Made by a program: the position numbers and the translations under genes. This document shows positions 16,579 to 25,916 of a stretch of 64,000 bases of DNA, piece after piece (the stretch's first letter is position 1; every line of letters begins with the position of its first letter). The DNA is from JASLDZ01 sp038226305. Its GTDB lineage: Bacteria; Pseudomonadota; Alphaproteobacteria; Caulobacterales; Caulobacteraceae. The notes below the pieces were generated by a model that did not search any database, was not told where the DNA came from, and saw nothing but the letters and a program-made list of their open reading frames with translations. The stretch spans positions 20,023 to 84,022 of the forward strand of contig JBBRQN010000013.1 of the NCBI GenBank assembly GCA_038226305.1, given 5' to 3'.

Positions 16579-19500
16579 TCAGGCGTAGCTCTGCAGCGGC
16601 CGCACTTCGAGCTCGCCTGCGTTCAGGGCGGCGATGCCCTGGGCGGCGGCCTGAGCCCCGGCGGCGGTGGTGTAGTAGGGGATCTTCATCAGGAGGGCGG
16701 TGCGGCGCAGGGCGAAGCTGTCGGTGAGGCTCTGCTTGCCTTCCGTGGTGTTGAAGACGAGCTGCACGCCGCCGTCCTTCATGCGGTCCACGATGTTGGG
16801 GCGGCCTTCGAGCACCTTCTTGATGACCTCGACATGTAGGTCCGCCGCCCGCAGGTGCGCGGCCGTGCCGCCCGTGGCGACGATGGTAAAGCCCTGTTCG
16901 ATCAGGATGCGCGAGGCCTCCACGATGAACGGCTTGTCGGCCTCCTTCACGGAGACGAAGGCGCAGCCCTTCGACGGCAGCGACACGCCGCCCCCCAGCT
17001 GGCTCTTGGCGAAGGCGCGGGCGAAGGCCGGGGCCAGCCCTTCGCCTTCGCGCATCCAGTCCAGGCCCATCACTTCGCCGGTGGAGCGCATCTCGGGGCC
17101 GAGGATGGTGTCCACTCCGGCGAAGCGGGCGAAGGGGAACACCGCCTCCTTCACCGCCACATGGTTTCCGGTGGAGGGGTCGAGGTCGAACGCGGCGAGG
17201 GGCTCGCCCGCCATCACCTTGGCGGCGATGGCGGCCAGGGGGCGGCCGATGGCCTTGGCCACGAAGGGCACGGTGCGGCTGGCGCGGGGGTTCACCTCCA
17301 GAACGTAGATGCGCGGCGCTTCCGATAGGGGCTCCTCGATGGCGAACTGCACGTTCATCAGGCCACGGACGTTCAGGGCGCGGGCCATGGCCTCGGTCTG
17401 GCGCTTCAGCTCCTCCACCGTCTCCGGCCGCAGGCTGAAGGGGGGGAGCGAGCAGGCGCTGTCGCCCGAGTGCACCCCGGCCTCCTCGATGTGCTCCATC
17501 ACGCCCGCGACCACCACGTCGACGCCGTCGCAAACGGCATCCACGTCCACCTCGGTGGCGCGGGAGAGGTAGTGGTCGAGGAGGATCGGGTGGTCTTCGT
17601 CGATCTCACCGGACTTGGCGATGTAGCGCTCCAGTGCTTCCTCATCCCGGATGATCTCCATCCCACGCCCGCCCAGCACGTATGAGGGGCGCATGACGAA
17701 GGGGTAGCCCAGAGCCACCGCCTGCGTGCGAGCTTCAGGCCAGCTTCGCGCGGTGGCGTTTTCGGGCTGCATCAGGCCGATGTCGTGCAGCATCTGCTGG
17801 AAGCGCTCGCGGTCTTCCGCGAGGTCGATGGCGTCGGGCGAGGTGCCGAGGATGGGAATGCCCGCGTCCTGCAGGGTCTGCGCGAGTTTCAGCGGCGTCT
17901 GCCCGCCGAACTGCACGATCACGCCGATCAGTTCGCCGGCGCTCATCTCTACACGGATCAACTCTAGCACGTCCTCGGCGGTGAGGGGCTCGAAGTAGAG
18001 GCGGTCCGAGGTGTCGTAGTCGGTGGAGACGGTCTCAGGGTTGCAGTTGACCATGATCGACTCGACGCCGATCTCGGCCAGGGCGAAGGCGGCGTGGCAG
18101 CAGCAGTAGTCGAACTCGATCCCCTGCCCGATCCGGTTCGGCCCACCGCCGAGGATGATCGCCTTCTTGCGGTCGGAGGGCTTGGACTCGCACTCGGGCG
18201 CCTGGCCAAACACCCCGGTCTCGTAGGTGGAGTACATGTAGGGCGTCTTCGCCTCGAACTCGGCGGCGCAGGTGTCGATGCGCTTGAAGACGGGACGGAC
18301 GTTCAGGCCGTGGCGAGCGGTGCGCACCTCGGCTTCGGACACCCGCATCAGCGTCGCCAGGCGCGCGTCCGAGAAGCCCATCGCCTTCAAGGCGCGCAGG
18401 CGAGCGGCGTCGATGGTCAGGCCACTCTCGCGCACGACCGCCTCTTCCCGCACGACCGCCTCGATCTCGCGCAGGAACCACGGCTCATAGCTGCAGGCGG
18501 CAACGATCTCGTCGACGCTCAGCCCGTGACGGAAGGCCTGGGCGATTACGCGCAGGCGGTCGGGGGAGGCGTAGCCCAGCGCGCGCACCACGGCGGCCTT
18601 GGCGGCGACGGGATCGGCGTCCTCGGCTCCCGCGATCACCACCTCGTCCAGCCCCGTCAGCCCCGTTTCCAGCCCGCGCAGGGCCTTCTGCAGCGCCTCG
18701 GGGAAGGTGCGCCCGATGGCCATGACCTCGCCCACGCTCTTCATGGAGGTGGAGAGCACAGGCTCGGCGCCCGGATACTTTTCGAAGGCAAAGCGGGGGA
18801 TCTTCACCACCACGTAGTCGATGGCGGGCTCGAAGGCGGCGGGGGTGGCGCCGGTGATGTCGTTGGTGAGCTCGTCGAGCGTGTAGCCGACCGCCAACCG
18901 CGCCGCGACCTTGGCGATGGGGAAGCCAGTGGCCTTCGACGCCAGCGCGGAGGAACGAGACACCCGCGGGTTCATCTCGATCACCACCATGCGCCCATCG
19001 GCCGGGTTCACGGCGAACTGCACATTGGAGCCGCCTGTCTCCACCCCGATCTCGCGCAGCACCGCGATCGAGGCGGCGCGCATGCGCTGGTATTCCTTGT
19101 CCGTCAGGGTCAGGGCCGGGGCGACGGTGATCGAGTCACCCGTGTGCACGCCCATCGGATCGATATTCTCGATGGAGCAGACGATGATGCAGTTGTCCGC
19201 GCGATCGCGGACCACCTCCATCTCGAACTCCTTCCAGCCAAGCACGCTCTCTTCGATGAGCACCTCGGTGGTGGGCGAAAGGTCGAGACCCCCTTCGACG
19301 ATGGCCTTGAACTCCTCCAGGTTGAACGCGATGCCGCCGCCCGTTCCCGCGAGTGTGAAGGAGGGGCGCACCACGGCGGGCAGGCCCACGAACTCCAGCC
19401 CCTCCAGCGCCTCGGCCATGGTGTGCGCGGCGCGGGACTTGGGGGATTCGAGGCCCAGCTTGTCCATGGCGTCGCGGAATTTCTGCCGGTCCTCGGCCTT

Positions 19501-19887
19501 GTCGATCACCTCGGCGCGGGCGCCGATCATCTCCACATCCCAGCGGGCGAGCGCGCCGTTGGCCTCCAGGGCGAGCGCCGTGTTCAGAGCCGTCTGCCCG
19601 CCCATCGTCGGCAGGAGCGCGAAGCCCTTGGAACGGTCGCCCCGCTCCTTGGCGATGACCTTCTCCACCATCTCCGCGGTGATCGGCTCGACGTAGGTGG
19701 CGTCGGCCACGTCGGGGTCGGTCATGATCGTGGCGGGGTTCGAGTTCACCAGCACGATGCGATAGCCCTCGGCCTTCAGCGCCTTGCAGGCCTGCACGCC
19801 CGAATAGTCGAACTCGCACGCCTGCCCGATGACGATGGGCCCGGCGCCGATGATCAGAATGGTCGAGAGGTCGGTGCGCTTGGGCAT
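16579..19887 (-). CDS. carB: carbamoyl-phosphate synthase large subunit
   Basis: A 1102-residue enzyme making carbamoyl phosphate from bicarbonate, ammonia (delivered by CarA) and two ATP, for pyrimidine and arginine synthesis. Two homologous ATP-grasp halves are visible: the first starts STILIIGAGPIVIGQACEFD, the second KKAIILGGGPNRIGQGIEFD; the C-terminal MGS-like allosteric domain includes FTIVATGGTAAHLRAADL. ATG 19887 is chosen because CarB begins MPKRTDL; the open frame upstream is not conserved. carA is not in the window. The greA-carB neighbourhood is common in alphaproteobacteria. Confidence 0.97.
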   Translation of the reverse strand: MPKRTDLSTILIIGAGPIVIGQACEFDYSGVQACKALKAEGYRIVLVNSNPATIMTDPDVADATYVEPITAEMVEKVIAKERGDRSKGFALLPTMGGQTALNTALALEANGALARWDVEMIGARAEVIDKAEDRQKFRDAMDKLGLESPKSRAAHTMAEALEGLEFVGLPAVVRPSFTLAGTGGGIAFNLEEFKAIVEGGLDLSPTTEVLIEESVLGWKEFEMEVVRDRADNCIIVCSIENIDPMGVHTGDSITVAPALTLTDKEYQRMRAASIAVLREIGVETGGSNVQFAVNPADGRMVVIEMNPRVSRSSALASKATGFPIAKVAARLAVGYTLDELTNDITGATPAAFEPAIDYVVVKIPRFAFEKYPGAEPVLSTSMKSVGEVMAIGRTFPEALQKALRGLETGLTGLDEVVIAGAEDADPVAAKAAVVRALGYASPDRLRVIAQAFRHGLSVDEIVAACSYEPWFLREIEAVVREEAVVRESGLTIDAARLRALKAMGFSDARLATLMRVSEAEVRTARHGLNVRPVFKRIDTCAAEFEAKTPYMYSTYETGVFGQAPECESKPSDRKKAIILGGGPNRIGQGIEFDYCCCHAAFALAEIGVESIMVNCNPETVSTDYDTSDRLYFEPLTAEDVLELIRVEMSAGELIGVIVQFGGQTPLKLAQTLQDAGIPILGTSPDAIDLAEDRERFQQMLHDIGLMQPENATARSWPEARTQAVALGYPFVMRPSYVLGGRGMEIIRDEEALERYIAKSGEIDEDHPILLDHYLSRATEVDVDAVCDGVDVVVAGVMEHIEEAGVHSGDSACSLPPFSLRPETVEELKRQTEAMARALNVRGLMNVQFAIEEPLSEAPRIYVLEVNPRASRTVPFVAKAIGRPLAAIAAKVMAGEPLAAFDLDPSTGNHVAVKEAVFPFARFAGVDTILGPEMRSTGEVMGLDWMREGEGLAPAFARAFAKSQLGGGVSLPSKGCAFVSVKEADKPFIVEASRILIEQGFTIVATGGTAAHLRAADLHVEVIKKVLEGRPNIVDRMKDGGVQLVFNTTEGKQSLTDSFALRRTALLMKIPYYTTAAGAQAAAQGIAALNAGELEVRPLQSYA

Positions 19888-19969
19888 GGTCGGCGAAGGC
19901 TCAGGGCTGGATGCGCGCGCGCGAGCCCGCCACCGCGTGAGCGGAGGGGGTCGGCCGGGTTGAAAGCTA

Positions 19970-19981
19970 AGACCGCGGTCT
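19970..19981. promoter_or_regulatory. 12-bp palindrome upstream of carB
   Basis: AGACCGCGGTCT is a perfect palindrome about 83 bases upstream of the carB start and upstream of the divergent sigma factor gene. It may be an operator for either gene, but no known regulator motif is recognised. Confidence 0.25.
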
Positions 19982-20133
19982 AGAGGGCTGCGCCCCCATG
20001 GGCAAGGCTGCCGCGCCACGCGTGATCAGGCCAAAGGCGCACACGTTGCGGGGTGCGGCGAGGATCGCGCTTGCTAGCGGGCGCGCAAGACGGCAGCTTG
20101 CGCGGGCATCAACGGCCCAGGCGTTCAGTTCCC

Positions 20134-20706
20134 TTGTCTTCGTCGGCCCTCTCTGCACCCACCGACGCCGCGGCGAGGCTGGCCGAACTGCTGTCGCAGG
20201 TGGGCGCGGGCGACCGTCGTGCACTGGAAGCGCTGTATTCGGCCACGTCGGCGAAGCTATTGGCCGTGTGCCTGCGTATCCTTTCCGATCGAGCGGAGAG
20301 TGAAGACGTGCTGCAGGAGGTCTACATCACGGTCTGGAGGCGGGCAGGCAGCTACGACAGCTCCCGCGCGGCCGCGATGACCTGGTTGTCGACCGTGGCC
20401 CGCAATCGCGCCATCGACCGGCTGCGGGCGCGCGGCCCCGCCGGCCGCACCACCACCATCGACGGTTTCGACGCCCCCGATCCGCAGCCCCTGGCCGACC
20501 TCGGCCTGGAGAGCGCGCAGACGATGGGCCGCCTGTCCCTGTGCCTCGACCAGCTGGAGGCGCGCACCGCCGCCGCCATCCGCACCGCCTTCCTGGAGGG
20601 CGTCACCTACGAGGCGCTGGCCCAGAAGCTCGGCGCGCCCCTCGGCACCGTGAAGAGCTGGATCCGCCGGGGGCTGCTGCGCCTGCGCGGCTGTCTCGAA
20701 GAATGA
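20134..20706 (+). CDS. ECF RNA polymerase sigma factor
   Basis: About 190 residues. Region 2 is visible as ALYSATSAKLLAVCLRILSD and EDVLQEVYITVWRRA, and region 4 as GVTYEALAQKLGAPLGTVKS; the spacing is that of SigK-type ECF factors, which are paired with RskA-type anti-sigma factors. The next gene is such an anti-sigma factor and overlaps by 4 bases (ATGA). The start is uncertain: no ATG is available; TTG 20134 fits the family N-terminus, while GTG 20053 would add 27 arginine-rich residues. The stress signal it answers to cannot be read. Confidence 0.88.
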   Translation: MSSSALSAPTDAAARLAELLSQVGAGDRRALEALYSATSAKLLAVCLRILSDRAESEDVLQEVYITVWRRAGSYDSSRAAAMTWLSTVARNRAIDRLRARGPAGRTTTIDGFDAPDPQPLADLGLESAQTMGRLSLCLDQLEARTAAAIRTAFLEGVTYEALAQKLGAPLGTVKSWIRRGLLRLRGCLEE

Positions 20707-21479
20707 GCCCTCCCCCCTCCGACATGGGCCCCGACGACGCGCAAGCCGACCTGGGCGCGCCCGAGCACGACGGCGCCTGGCTGGCCGCGGAATACGCCCT
20801 GGGCGTTCTCACCGGTCAGGCCCTGGCGCACGCCACCGCCCGGGAGGCGCAGGACCCTGGTTTCGCGGCCGAGGCCCAGGCGTGGCGCCTGCGGCTGCAG
20901 CCCCTGCTCGACGCCCTGCCGCCCGAAACACCTTCGGCTGAACTGTGGCCCCGCATCCGCGACGCCATCGAGCGCGAGATCGCTCAGCCGCCCAAGCCCC
21001 TGCTGCGCGAGCCTGTGCGCCCGCCTGCCGCCCGGCGTCCGCGCCTGTGGGGTGCCGGGCTGATCGCCGCCGGCGTGGCTGGCCTTGCCGTGCTCGTGGG
21101 CGTGCGCACCTGGATGGTGAACGAGCCCGCCCTCACCGCGGTGCTCAGCGCCCCCGCCGAGCAGGGGGGAGCGCCGCTCTACAAGGCCCGGCTGGAGCCC
21201 CGTCGTCACCGGGTGATCCTCACCGCCCTCTCCGCTCCGCCCGGCGCGTCTGAGCGGGACAAGTCACGCGAGCTGTGGCTGATCCCCGCGGACGGCAAGC
21301 CGCGACCGGCGGGGATCATCGACCCCCTGCACTCCACGCCCCTGCCGCTGGACGCGCTGCTGCTGGTGCATGCCCAGCCCAAGACGGTGCTGGCCATTTC
21401 GGTTGAGCCCGCGGGCGGCTCGCCCAGCGGCCTGCCCACCGGCCCGGTGATCGCCGCAGGCCCGCTCGTCGGGGCCTGA
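20703..21479 (+). CDS. RskA-type anti-sigma factor
   Basis: A 258-residue membrane protein with a cytoplasmic N-terminal anti-sigma domain (AAEYALGVLTGQALAHATAR), one transmembrane helix near 120-137 (GAGLIAAGVAGLAVLVGV) and a periplasmic RskA/anti-sigma-K domain (RELWLIPADGKPRPAGIIDP). It should hold the ECF factor inactive until a periplasmic or membrane signal releases it. It overlaps the sigma gene by 4 bases, the usual arrangement for a stoichiometric pair. Confidence 0.88.
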   Translation: MSPPPSDMGPDDAQADLGAPEHDGAWLAAEYALGVLTGQALAHATAREAQDPGFAAEAQAWRLRLQPLLDALPPETPSAELWPRIRDAIEREIAQPPKPLLREPVRPPAARRPRLWGAGLIAAGVAGLAVLVGVRTWMVNEPALTAVLSAPAEQGGAPLYKARLEPRRHRVILTALSAPPGASERDKSRELWLIPADGKPRPAGIIDPLHSTPLPLDALLLVHAQPKTVLAISVEPAGGSPSGLPTGPVIAAGPLVGA

Positions 21480-21517
21480 GCCCCGGGAGCAGCCCGCGCT
21501 GCCCTCCGAAGGGCGGC

Positions 21518-22408
21518 TCAGCGGAACGTGCGCTCGTCCTCGAAGGGGAACAGGTCGGGCAGGCCGTCTGAAACCTTGTCGGGCCACTGGGCCGGGCGCT
21601 TTTCGAGGAAGGCGGCGATGCCCTCCTTGGTGTCGCTCGAACGCCCGCGGCTCTGGATGGCGCGGCTGTCGGCCTTGTGGGCCTCCATCGGGTGATCGAA
21701 GCCCATGCCGCGATAGAGCAGCTGCCGAGACATCGCCACCGACACGCCGGACGCATTGTCCGCGATCTCCCGAGCCAGCGCCCGGGCGGCGGGCATCAGG
21801 TCGGCCGGTTCATGGACCGAGCGCACGAGCCCGCCCTTCAGCGCCTCCTGCGCGTCGAACACCCGCCCGGTGAAGCACCACTCCAGCGCCTGCTGCGGCC
21901 CCACGAGGCGCGGCAGGAACCAGCTCGACGCGGCCTCCGGGGTGATGCCCCGGCGGGCGAAGACGAAGCCGAAGCGCGCGGTGGTCGAGGCGAGGCGGAA
22001 GTCCATCGGCAGCTGCATGGTGACGCCCACGCCCACCGCGGCGCCGTTCACCGCGGCGATCACCGGCTTCTTGCAGTCGAAGATGCGCAGGACGACGCGG
22101 CCGCCGCCGTCGCGATAGACGTCGCCGACCTTGGCCTCCTCCCGCGCCTGATCGCCCCGCTCGGCGTAGTTGAAGGTGTTGCCGCCGCTGGATAGGTCGG
22201 CGCCGGCGCAGAACGCCCGCTCGCCAGCCCCGGTCACGATCACGGCGCGCACGGCATCGTCGGCATCCACCGCATCGAACACGTCGATCAGGTCGAGCAT
22301 CATGCGGGTGTTGAAGCTGTTCATCTTGTCGGGGCGGTTGATCGTGATGGTCGCGATCCCGTCCTCCACGCCATAGAGCAGGGTCTCGAAGGTGGGGGCG
22401 GTGGTCAT
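21518..22408 (-). CDS. enoyl-CoA hydratase/isomerase family protein
   Basis: A 296-residue crotonase-fold enzyme. The oxyanion-hole motifs are visible: GERAFCAGADLSSGG and later VNGAAVGVGVTMQLPMDFRL. It likely hydrates enoyl-CoA in fatty-acid or aromatic degradation; the substrate is unknown. ATG 22408 is chosen because conservation (FETLLYGVEDGIATITINRP) begins there. It is divergent from the GMC oxidoreductase 145 bases away. Confidence 0.9.
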   Translation of the reverse strand: MTTAPTFETLLYGVEDGIATITINRPDKMNSFNTRMMLDLIDVFDAVDADDAVRAVIVTGAGERAFCAGADLSSGGNTFNYAERGDQAREEAKVGDVYRDGGGRVVLRIFDCKKPVIAAVNGAAVGVGVTMQLPMDFRLASTTARFGFVFARRGITPEAASSWFLPRLVGPQQALEWCFTGRVFDAQEALKGGLVRSVHEPADLMPAARALAREIADNASGVSVAMSRQLLYRGMGFDHPMEAHKADSRAIQSRGRSSDTKEGIAAFLEKRPAQWPDKVSDGLPDLFPFEDERTFR

Positions 22409-22553
22409 GGGGCGGGCGTTTCCGTGGAGAGGCGCTGAGCGGCCGTTACACCGACAAGAGGCGACCCTGCGACCTGCCGTCAACCGGCTTCCCGCACACC
22501 GCAGGCGGGTCCATAACTTCGCGCAACGAACAAGAACGCAGCGGGAGACGGAC

Positions 22554-24224
22554 ATGGCGGGACGGGTGGCCGAGGCCGACTATGTGATCGTGGGCGCAGG
22601 CTCGGCCGGGTGCGTGCTGGCCGACCGCCTGTCGGAGAACGGCCGCCACCAGGTCGCCCTTCTGGAAGCCGGCGGCGACGACAGGCCCACCAAGAACCCC
22701 GGCCAGTTCATGGCCAACCTGATGATCCACGTGCCCGTGGGCTATGCCGCCAACCTGAAGGACCCCAAGGTCAACTGGCTGTACGAGACCGAGCCCGATC
22801 CCGGCACGGGCGGGCGGGTCCACACCTGGCCTCGGGGCAAGGTGCTGGGCGGCTCGTCCTCCATCAACGCCATGCTCTACGTGCGCGGCCAGCACGCCGA
22901 CTATGACGGCTGGCGCCAGCTGGGCTGCACCGGCTGGGCGTGGGACGATGTGGCCCCCTACTTCAAGAAGGCCGAGCACCAGGAGCGCGGCGCCGACGAC
23001 ATGCACGGCGTGGGCGGCCCCCTGAACGTGGCCGACATGGCCGACGGCCACCCCGTTTCCGACGCCGCCATCGAAGCGGGCGTGCAGGCGGGCATCACCC
23101 GCCGCCCCGACCTGAACGGCCCCGAGCAGGAGGGCATCGGCTGGTATCAGGTGACGCAGAAGAACGGCGCCCGCTGGTCAACCGCCGTCGCCTACCTGCA
23201 CCGCGCCATGACCCGCGCCAACCTGCACGTGGAGACCGACGCGCTCGCCACCCGCATCCTGTTCGAGGGCACCCGCGCCGTGGGTGTGGAGTATCGGCAG
23301 GGCGGCGTTTTGCGCACCATCCGCGCCCGGAAGGAGGTGATCCTATCCGGCGGGGCGATCAACTCGCCGCAGCTCCTGCAACTCTCAGGCATCGGCCCGG
23401 GAGCCTTGCTCCGCGAGCACGGCATCGCCGTGATCGCAGACCGTCAGCAGGTGGGCGAGAACCTGCAGGATCACCTGGCCGTGGGCGTTCGCTATCGCCT
23501 GAAGTCGGGCGTGGTGAGCGTGAACGAGCTCACCAAGGGCGTGCGCTTCATGCGCGAGGCGGCGCGCTACGTGTTCCAGCGCAAGGGCCTCCTCACCCTC
23601 TCGGCCGCCCACGTGGGCGCCTTCGTGAAGAGCCGCCCGGATCTGGAGCACCCCGACATCCAGTTCCACATCCTCCCGGCCACGATGGATTCCGAGAAGA
23701 TGACCCAGCAGAAGATGGTGCTGGAAGATGCACCGGGCCTCACCCTCGTGGCCTGCCAGCTGCGCCCGGAGAGCAAGGGCTGGGTGCGCATCGGCTCAAG
23801 CGACCCCTCGGCCAAGGCGCGCATCTTCGCCAACTACCTCGCCGACCCGCTGGACCAGCAGGTGGCCATCGCCGGCTTCCACTGGAGCCGCAAGATCGGC
23901 GAGCAGGCGGCGCTGGCCCCCTACATCGATCACGAGATGAACCCGGGGCCGGACTTCACGAGCGACGAACAGCTCCTCGCCTACGGCCGCGCCACCGCCA
24001 CCACCCTCTACCACCCCGTCTCCACCTGCCGCATGGGCGGCGACGCCGAAGCCGTGGTCGACCCCGAACTGCGGGTGAAGGGCGTGCAGGGCCTGCGCGT
24101 GGTCGACGCCTCGATCATGCCTAGGCTGGTGAGCGGCAACACCAACGCCCCCACGATCATGATCGCGGAAAAGGCGGCCGACATGATCCTCGGCAAGGCC
24201 CCCGCGGGGGCGCTTGCGGCTTAG
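22554..24224 (+). CDS. GMC-family FAD-dependent alcohol/choline dehydrogenase
   Basis: A 556-residue flavoenzyme that oxidises alcohols. The Rossmann motif VIVGAGSAGCVLADRLSE is at the N-terminus, GMC signature 1 around PRGKVLGGSSSINAMLYVRG, signature 2 GAINSPQLLQLSGIGP, and the C-terminal active-site region YHPVSTCRMG and VVDASIMPRLVSGNTNAPTI. Closest in pattern to AlkJ/BetA-type dehydrogenases; substrate unknown. ATG 22554 is preceded by GGGAG at 6 bases. Confidence 0.93.
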   Translation: MAGRVAEADYVIVGAGSAGCVLADRLSENGRHQVALLEAGGDDRPTKNPGQFMANLMIHVPVGYAANLKDPKVNWLYETEPDPGTGGRVHTWPRGKVLGGSSSINAMLYVRGQHADYDGWRQLGCTGWAWDDVAPYFKKAEHQERGADDMHGVGGPLNVADMADGHPVSDAAIEAGVQAGITRRPDLNGPEQEGIGWYQVTQKNGARWSTAVAYLHRAMTRANLHVETDALATRILFEGTRAVGVEYRQGGVLRTIRARKEVILSGGAINSPQLLQLSGIGPGALLREHGIAVIADRQQVGENLQDHLAVGVRYRLKSGVVSVNELTKGVRFMREAARYVFQRKGLLTLSAAHVGAFVKSRPDLEHPDIQFHILPATMDSEKMTQQKMVLEDAPGLTLVACQLRPESKGWVRIGSSDPSAKARIFANYLADPLDQQVAIAGFHWSRKIGEQAALAPYIDHEMNPGPDFTSDEQLLAYGRATATTLYHPVSTCRMGGDAEAVVDPELRVKGVQGLRVVDASIMPRLVSGNTNAPTIMIAEKAADMILGKAPAGALAA

Positions 24225-24300
24225 CGCATTCCAGTTTCGCTCATCTCCGCGGTAGCGGGGACCCGGACTGGGGCGTCAAAGGTAGACTTAGCGACCACCC

Positions 24301-25806
24301 TCAACGCCCTCCGTAACTCCCCGCAATCGCGTCCAGCGCCGCCGCGTCCGGCGTGACCTTCGCCACTGGTCCGGCGTTGGTGAACTCCAGCAACCTGTCT
24401 CCCGTGTCGTAGCGGGGCCAGGCGGGGCGGCCGGCTCCGTTGGGGTCCCCGGTCTTGGCGAAGGCGACCCAGTAGGCGCTGATCGTCGAGGCCAGCGCCG
24501 CGTCGCGGGCGTCCGTCGGCCAGGGGGAGGCGGCCAAGGTCTGGAAAACATACTGCCGGTCCGAAGCGTGCACCGCCCCCTTCAACGCCTTGGGCGCACC
24601 GGCCGACAGTACCGCGAAGCGGTAGAGCCAGACGGGCGCGCCGGTCCTGGCCTGCGCCCGCGCCAGAGTGCGGGCGGGTTCGCCGAATACGGCGTCGGTG
24701 ACGATGTGCTCGTCGTATGCCGGCTGCCCGCCGTAGGCCGCGACTACGCCCGGCTTCTGCGCATCGGTGAGTTTCACGCCGAGCCGGAAAGAGCCTGCGA
24801 AGGCGCCGGGAATCTCAAGGTCGTTGGAGCCGATAAGATAAGGAACCCGCGCCGTCTCGCCTTTCCGGAAGGCGTCCATCGCCGTCCGGGTGAGGAGGCG
24901 CCCGTCCAGGGTCAGGGTCTCGTTCTTCAGCATGTTGAGATCGCCCGCCGCCACGATGGCGTCGGCGGGGATGGCGCGCAGGGCCGCGGCGTTCGCCGGG
25001 GTGGCCACCCCGAGGCCGGTCGCGAAGGCCGCACCAGCCGCCTCGGCCTCCGCCAGCGAGCGGTCCGCCTCCCGGCCTGCGCCGGATTCCACGATGGCCT
25101 TCTGGAACAGCCCCCGCACCGACGGAATCATCATCAGGCGGTTCACCGACACCCCGCCAGCCGACTCCCCGAAGATGGTCACGTTTTTCGCGTCGCCCCC
25201 AAAGGCCGCGACGTTGCGCTTCACCCATTCCAGCGCCGCGATCTGGTCCATCAGCCCGTAGTTCGCGACGAGGCCTCCCTCGGCCTCGGCCGTCAGCGCC
25301 GGGTGGGCGAAGTAGCCGAAGCGGCCGAGGCGGTAGTTTATCGTCACCACCACCACGCCCTGCCGGGCCAGCGCCGAGCCGTCGTAGAGCTCCGCCGTGC
25401 CCGAGCCGTTCACGAGGCCGCCCCCGTGAATCCACATCATCACGGGCAGCTTGGCCGGGGTTGTCGCGCCCGCCGGAGCGAAGACGTTCAGCGTCAGGCA
25501 GTCCTCCGAAGCGGGCTGGAGGCCGACGCCGTTGTCCTTGGCGATCTTCTGCATGCAGATCGCGCCGTAGCGGTCGGCGACCCGCACGCCGTCCCACGCC
25601 TTCGCTCTCTGCGGCGGGTGCCAGCGCAGCGGCCCCGCCGGCGGCTCTGCGTAGGGAAGGCCCTTGAAGCTGACCACGTCGCCCGCCGTGACGCCCGCCA
25701 CGGCACCCGTGTCGATCCGCACCCGCTCAGGCGACGCGAGGGCTGCGGCCCCCGCGAGGAAGGCGACGAAGAGACCGGCCGAGAGGCGGATGGCAGTTGA
25801 TCGCAC
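24301..25806 (-). CDS. type B carboxylesterase, exported
   Basis: A 501-residue alpha/beta hydrolase with an N-terminal signal peptide. It has the oxyanion-hole motif MWIHGGGL, the nucleophile elbow GESAGG, and SEDCLTLNVFAP typical of type B carboxylesterases. The catalytic histidine is probably in KGAVHASD near the C-terminus. It hydrolyses carboxyl esters outside the cytoplasm; physiological substrate unknown. The start codon is GTG. It converges with the GMC oxidoreductase gene and is divergent from uup. Confidence 0.92.
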   Translation of the reverse strand: MRSTAIRLSAGLFVAFLAGAAALASPERVRIDTGAVAGVTAGDVVSFKGLPYAEPPAGPLRWHPPQRAKAWDGVRVADRYGAICMQKIAKDNGVGLQPASEDCLTLNVFAPAGATTPAKLPVMMWIHGGGLVNGSGTAELYDGSALARQGVVVVTINYRLGRFGYFAHPALTAEAEGGLVANYGLMDQIAALEWVKRNVAAFGGDAKNVTIFGESAGGVSVNRLMMIPSVRGLFQKAIVESGAGREADRSLAEAEAAGAAFATGLGVATPANAAALRAIPADAIVAAGDLNMLKNETLTLDGRLLTRTAMDAFRKGETARVPYLIGSNDLEIPGAFAGSFRLGVKLTDAQKPGVVAAYGGQPAYDEHIVTDAVFGEPARTLARAQARTGAPVWLYRFAVLSAGAPKALKGAVHASDRQYVFQTLAASPWPTDARDAALASTISAYWVAFAKTGDPNGAGRPAWPRYDTGDRLLEFTNAGPVAKVTPDAAALDAIAGSYGGR

Positions 25807-25916
25807 GGCGTTTCCTTCCAGATCTTCGTCCAGATGGGTCCGAACCTACGCGGCTGGGCAATGGCCGTCGAGAAACTCTCCCCCTCGCGCTCCGCCTCGC
25901 CTATCTACCCGCGCAC

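Noticed and set aside
18094..19983. Very long open frame on the plus strand opposite carB
   Set aside because: carB is unmistakable on the minus strand. At this GC content antisense frames stay open by codon bias; the translation is Arg/Gly/His-rich with no recognisable motif.
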